From contig NZ_CP045732.1 of the NCBI RefSeq assembly GCF_016864235.1, positions 744,001 to 808,000 of the forward strand: a stretch of DNA of 64,000 nucleotides. Direction: 5' to 3'. A model generated the notes under the pieces. The model saw nothing but the letters and a program-made list of their open reading frames with translations. It had not been told where the DNA came from and searched no databases. Below, piece by piece: positions 61,158 through 64,000 of this stretch. Origin of the DNA: Legionella sp. MW5194. Its GTDB lineage: Bacteria; Pseudomonadota; Gammaproteobacteria; Legionellales; Legionellaceae. Position numbers and translations under genes: made by a program. How positions within the stretch are numbered: the stretch's first letter is position 1; the number at the start of each line of letters is the position of its first letter.

Positions 61158-61973
61158 ATGGATTGCTGCATGAATGGTGTTTATCAAGCCTTACTGTTTC
61201 GCTGCCTGCTGGCCTTTGTCATTTTTCCCCTGCAAGCCAGCGAGGTGCCACTTTGCAGTGGCGAAAACCGCCTGTTGTCATTGGTGGACAGGCCTTCCGA
61301 GGCCTTAAGCGCCTGCATCGTCCCTGCCAGGTCGTTACTTATTGAATCCGGGTATACTTACCAGCAAACCACACCCAATGGCTTCAGTCAAAATCTCCCG
61401 CAGATGGAGTGGCGGTTCGGTTTGGGACGCCATACCGAAATTGATATGTTACCCCCCACTTACAACTGGCAATCCACACCTCGTCAGGTCGGCTACAGTG
61501 GTGTGACAGTAGGGGCTAAACGCATTGCCTATCATGACGACCATCAGTTGGTTACGCTGCAGGCGGCCATTTCACCACCCTCAGGAGGTAAAAATTTTGG
61601 CAGCCGTAAAAATGGCTGCATGGTGAATGGCATTTACAATTACAGTTTTGATTCCGGGTTTGGGATTGCGGCGCAAGTGGGTTTTGCTTCATTCGTGACT
61701 CAACCGGTGGATGGCAATCAACGCTACTTCAGCATGAATCCCCTGATTCTTGCCGGATGGCCATTGCAGGATAAAATTAACCTGTATGTTGAAGCCTATG
61801 CCCAAAGCCGCACAGCGCCGAATCAGGGTTGGGGTGTGAATGCCGATACCGGGTTGGTTTTTCTGGTAGCAAAAAATCTGACGGTGGATGTGGTTTACAA
61901 CCAGCGCCTTTACGGTGCTTTAAACAGCCTGGAACGATCCATTGGCGGCGGTCTGGTCATTGGTTTTTTCTAG
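61158..61973 (+). CDS. Outer-membrane-type transporter (phenol-degradation MetA-like)
   Basis: 271 residues with N-terminal hydrophobic region and beta-strand-rich body (LPQMEWRFGLGRHTEIDMLPPTYN, VTVGAKRIAYHDDHQLVTLQAAISPP in parts, LNSLERSIGGGLVIGFF end). Similar proteins are annotated as transporters of the MetA-pathway phenol degradation superfamily and are thought to sit in the outer membrane. Being next to the Rieske oxygenase it may admit its substrate. Its stop overlaps that of the converging MFS gene by 4 nt. Confidence 0.65.
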   Translation: MDCCMNGVYQALLFRCLLAFVIFPLQASEVPLCSGENRLLSLVDRPSEALSACIVPARSLLIESGYTYQQTTPNGFSQNLPQMEWRFGLGRHTEIDMLPPTYNWQSTPRQVGYSGVTVGAKRIAYHDDHQLVTLQAAISPPSGGKNFGSRKNGCMVNGIYNYSFDSGFGIAAQVGFASFVTQPVDGNQRYFSMNPLILAGWPLQDKINLYVEAYAQSRTAPNQGWGVNADTGLVFLVAKNLTVDVVYNQRLYGALNSLERSIGGGLVIGFF

Positions 61974-63373
61974 TTGGCCCGGGCATTTTCCAGAGGCCCA
62001 TGAATTAACTCATCGCCATCCTCTTTTTTTAAAGAAATAAAAACAGCCACGGAGCACAAGGTTAATATCCCCAAGGCGATAAACGATTCATGAAAGGTTT
62101 TAAGGCTTAATAAAGTTTCGTTGTTGGCGGCTGCAAAAATCCGCACCAAAACGGCAGCTACCGCCACCCCGAAGCTTTGTGCGAGTTGCTGGGTCGTGCT
62201 CATGATGCTGGTGGCAGCACTGATGTCATCGGGGGCAAGATTGGCATAAGCTAAGGAATTCATGCCCGTGTATTGCAGTGAGATTAAAAATCCGTAAGCG
62301 AAAGTCAGGGTGGTAATAAGGTAAAGGGATGTTTGTTGATTAACCAAGGCAAAGGAAAACAGCCCCAGCGCCACCAGGACTGTGTTGAGGATCAACAGCT
62401 TCTTATAGCCAAAGAGTCTCAAAATCGCAAGCGACAATGGCTTAACCAGTAAAACCCCTAAGGCGATCGGCGCCAGAAGCAGCCCTGAAAGCTCCGGGGA
62501 AAATCCAAGGCTAAGCTGAAACAGCAGGGGAAGCAGAAAGGGAATACCACCAAAGCCCAGCCGTGCCAGAAGATTCCCGGTGATGGAAACCCGAAAGGTA
62601 CGCAGGCGAAGCAGACTTACCTTAACCACCGGATGCGTTTTATTGCGCGAATGCCAGCTATAAAATAACAGCAGCAGCACCGCCATGGCGAGGGTCAACA
62701 GCGAATGCGAGTTTCTGGTGTGGGATTCGCTCAACGTGGACAAGCCAAAGGTTAACGTGGCCAGTCCACTACCGAACAGGATAAACCCGATCTTATCCAG
62801 GCTGGGTACCGGCCTTGGCGGCATAGACGGCAGCAATTTCCGGGCAAGCACTAAAGCCAGTGCGCCGATGGGCGCATTCACCCAGAATATCCACCGCCAG
62901 GAAAAGTGACTGGTGATGAAACCGCCAACAACCGGACCAAGCATCATGCCAATGGCCGCCACCATCACCACAATGCTCATTTTGGCAACCAGTTCGTGGC
63001 GCTCACAGGTGCGGATAATAATCAGACGACCGACGGGCATGGTCAATGAACCACCCAGGCCCTGCACAATGCGGGCTGCAATCAGTTCCGGCAGGCTTTG
63101 GGTAAAGCCACACCAGATGGAGCTTAACGTAAACACGGCAATGGCACACATGAAGACTTTTTTAACCCCGAATTTATCCGCAATCCAACCACTGATGGGG
63201 ATAAAAATAGCCAGGCTGAGCAGGTAGCTTATTAACGCCAGTTTTAAATCGATGGGATAGACCTTAAGGCTTTTGGCCATCACTGGAATGGCGGTGTTAA
63301 TGACCGTGGTATCCACGGATTCCATGAACATGGCAAAGGACACGAGCACGAGGATAAGATTTTTTCTCATCAT
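61970..63373 (-). CDS. MFS multidrug efflux transporter (DHA2 / EmrB-like)
   Basis: About 467 residues with some 14 hydrophobic segments. SVDTTVINTAIPVMAKSL opens the first segment and GWIADKFGVKKVF is motif A; RIVQGLGGSLTMPVGRL and GPVVGGFITSHFSWRWIFWVNAPIG are the typical DHA2 forms. It exports lipophilic compounds using protons. The ATG at 63373 follows an AGG 6 nt upstream and starts just after the thioesterase stop at 63381, so both may be one unit. Confidence 0.88.
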   Translation of the reverse strand: MMRKNLILVLVSFAMFMESVDTTVINTAIPVMAKSLKVYPIDLKLALISYLLSLAIFIPISGWIADKFGVKKVFMCAIAVFTLSSIWCGFTQSLPELIAARIVQGLGGSLTMPVGRLIIIRTCERHELVAKMSIVVMVAAIGMMLGPVVGGFITSHFSWRWIFWVNAPIGALALVLARKLLPSMPPRPVPSLDKIGFILFGSGLATLTFGLSTLSESHTRNSHSLLTLAMAVLLLLFYSWHSRNKTHPVVKVSLLRLRTFRVSITGNLLARLGFGGIPFLLPLLFQLSLGFSPELSGLLLAPIALGVLLVKPLSLAILRLFGYKKLLILNTVLVALGLFSFALVNQQTSLYLITTLTFAYGFLISLQYTGMNSLAYANLAPDDISAATSIMSTTQQLAQSFGVAVAAVLVRIFAAANNETLLSLKTFHESFIALGILTLCSVAVFISLKKEDGDELIHGPLENARAN

Positions 63374-63380
63374 AACCAAC

Positions 63381-63803
63381 CTAGCGGGCAATGACTGCCG
63401 CTGTCATTCGTGAAATGCAGGTCTGTTTACCTTGCTCGTTGTAAATGGCAATCTGCCAAACTTGCGTCGTACGCCCCAGATGCACTGGTGAGGCGACAGC
63501 CGTGACCAGCCCTTCTTTGACGGAGCGAAGGTGGTTGGCGTTGATTTCCAGTCCTACACAATAAAAGCGCTTGATATCAATCACGGCATTGGCTGCAGTA
63601 CTGGCTACGGTCTCTGCCAACACCACATTGGCGCCGCCATGGAGAATGCCGATGGGTTGCCGCGTACGATCATCAACGGGCATGGAGGCGGTCAGGTAAT
63701 CCTCGCCAATTTCAATAAACTGAATGCCCAGTAACTCAGACAGGGTGTTGCTTCCGCGGCGATTCAAATCGTCAATACCAAACTCGCTGTACCAGATGGC
63801 CAT
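63381..63803 (-). CDS. Hotdog-fold thioesterase
   Basis: About 140 residues starting MAIWYSEFGIDDLNRRG. GILHGGANVVLAETVAS is the catalytic loop with the conserved Glu (HGG then A/S-E) and the strand order fits the EntH/YbdB/MenI-type hotdog. It would release a free acid from a CoA or carrier thioester; the aromatic or benzoyl nature of the substrate is typical for the subgroup but unproven. The ATG at 63803 has GGAG 6 nt upstream. It precedes the MFS gene by 7 nt. Confidence 0.88.
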   Translation of the reverse strand: MAIWYSEFGIDDLNRRGSNTLSELLGIQFIEIGEDYLTASMPVDDRTRQPIGILHGGANVVLAETVASTAANAVIDIKRFYCVGLEINANHLRSVKEGLVTAVASPVHLGRTTQVWQIAIYNEQGKQTCISRMTAAVIAR

Positions 63804-63870
63804 TTTCATCTCCACTTCTTTGTAAAATAAGCATAAACTCTAATACTACGCAAACCAGTAAGAAATTCCT

Positions 63871-64000
63871 ATGACTAATCCATCGTGTATGCGCTGTTTT
63901 GTTGCAGGCAAAGTGCAGGGAGTATGGTATCGGGCTTCCGCCAAAGAGGAGGCATTCAGACTGGGCATTACCGGTTGGGCACGTAATCTCAAGGATGGGC
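63871..64000 (+). CDS. acyP: Acylphosphatase, 5' part (runs off right edge)
   Basis: The last 130 nt begin an open frame at ATG 63871. It reads [21 protein letters not shown] then GWARNLKDG, the complete active-site arginine (GxVQGVxYR) and asparagine (RN) of acylphosphatase, which cuts carboxyl phosphates. The end of the gene is outside the window. Confidence 0.88.
   Translation, partial: MTNPSCMRCFVAGKVQGVWYRASAKEEAFRLGITGWARNLKDG

Overview
The window looks like a chromosomal segment of a Legionella species. The reasons are several genes resembling Dot/Icm effectors (a SidE-type phosphodiesterase protein, a Fic-like protein, a kinase-like protein, U-box proteins, coiled-coil proteins), an IcmL/DotI-like secreted protein, Legionella-style two-component and c-di-GMP genes, and a base composition that by eye is AT-leaning with a moderate G+C share. 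Species cannot be named from sequence alone. No rRNA, tRNA, CRISPR array, complete insertion sequence or phage was seen.

Layout. 1-833: 5' part of a kynureninase gene, cut by the window edge. 1.1-8.4 kb: three effector-like genes in tandem (degenerate Fic, SidE-type PDE, kinase fold). 8.4-10.3 kb: MEDS histidine kinase plus response regulator. 10.5-13.8 kb: MFS transporter, TspO, periplasmic trehalase. 13.9-14.8 kb: a deaminase-like gene followed by a 54-codon gene with a double-glycine-type leader. 14.9-20.7 kb: DUF945 protein, coiled-coil protein, DUF72 protein, FAD monooxygenase-like protein with a helical C-terminus. 20.7-25.4 kb: a translationally coupled MHYT kinase / receiver / HPt-REC-GGDEF relay. 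25.5-31.4 kb: sugar-dehydrogenase-like protein, DUF2188, a CHASE3-PAS-GAF-GGDEF cyclase, IcmL-like protein, GNAT, ArgE. 31.6-32.8 kb: a PP2C-like phosphatase whose DGHGG segment lies at the wrong end of the domain. 32.9-38.5 kb: CheB, a CheB-CheR-PAS protein split by a frameshift at a G7 run, and a histidine kinase. 38.6-41.0 kb: radical SAM protein, small membrane protein, HAD-like effector candidate. 41.0-42.1 kb: about 1.1 kb without a convincing gene. 42.1-45.4 kb: an overlapping operon of MaoC-phosphotransacetylase, acetate kinase and FabI. 45.7-49.1 kb: divergent Ku and LigD (NHEJ). 49.2-52.1 kb: MAPEG protein, L,D-transpeptidase, methyltransferase-like protein. 52.1-57.5 kb: two tandem PDE-like paralogues and two tandem U-box/membrane paralogues. 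57.5-64 kb: outer-membrane barrels, SnoaL-like protein, LysR regulator, Rieske oxygenase, MFS exporter, thioesterase, and the start of an acylphosphatase gene cut by the right edge.

How genes work together. The signalling genes form at least three separate circuits: MEDS kinase to receiver, the MHYT relay ending in a diguanylate cyclase, and the CheB/CheR-like cluster next to a kinase. The effector candidates cluster at 1-8 kb and 52-57 kb and carry folds used to manipulate ubiquitin, phosphate or nucleotide modification of host proteins. The most unusual single object is the rearranged PP2C protein at 31.6-32.8 kb. Other leads are the deaminase/GG-leader pair, a G10 tract inside the SidE-type gene, and the paired degenerate PDE paralogues.
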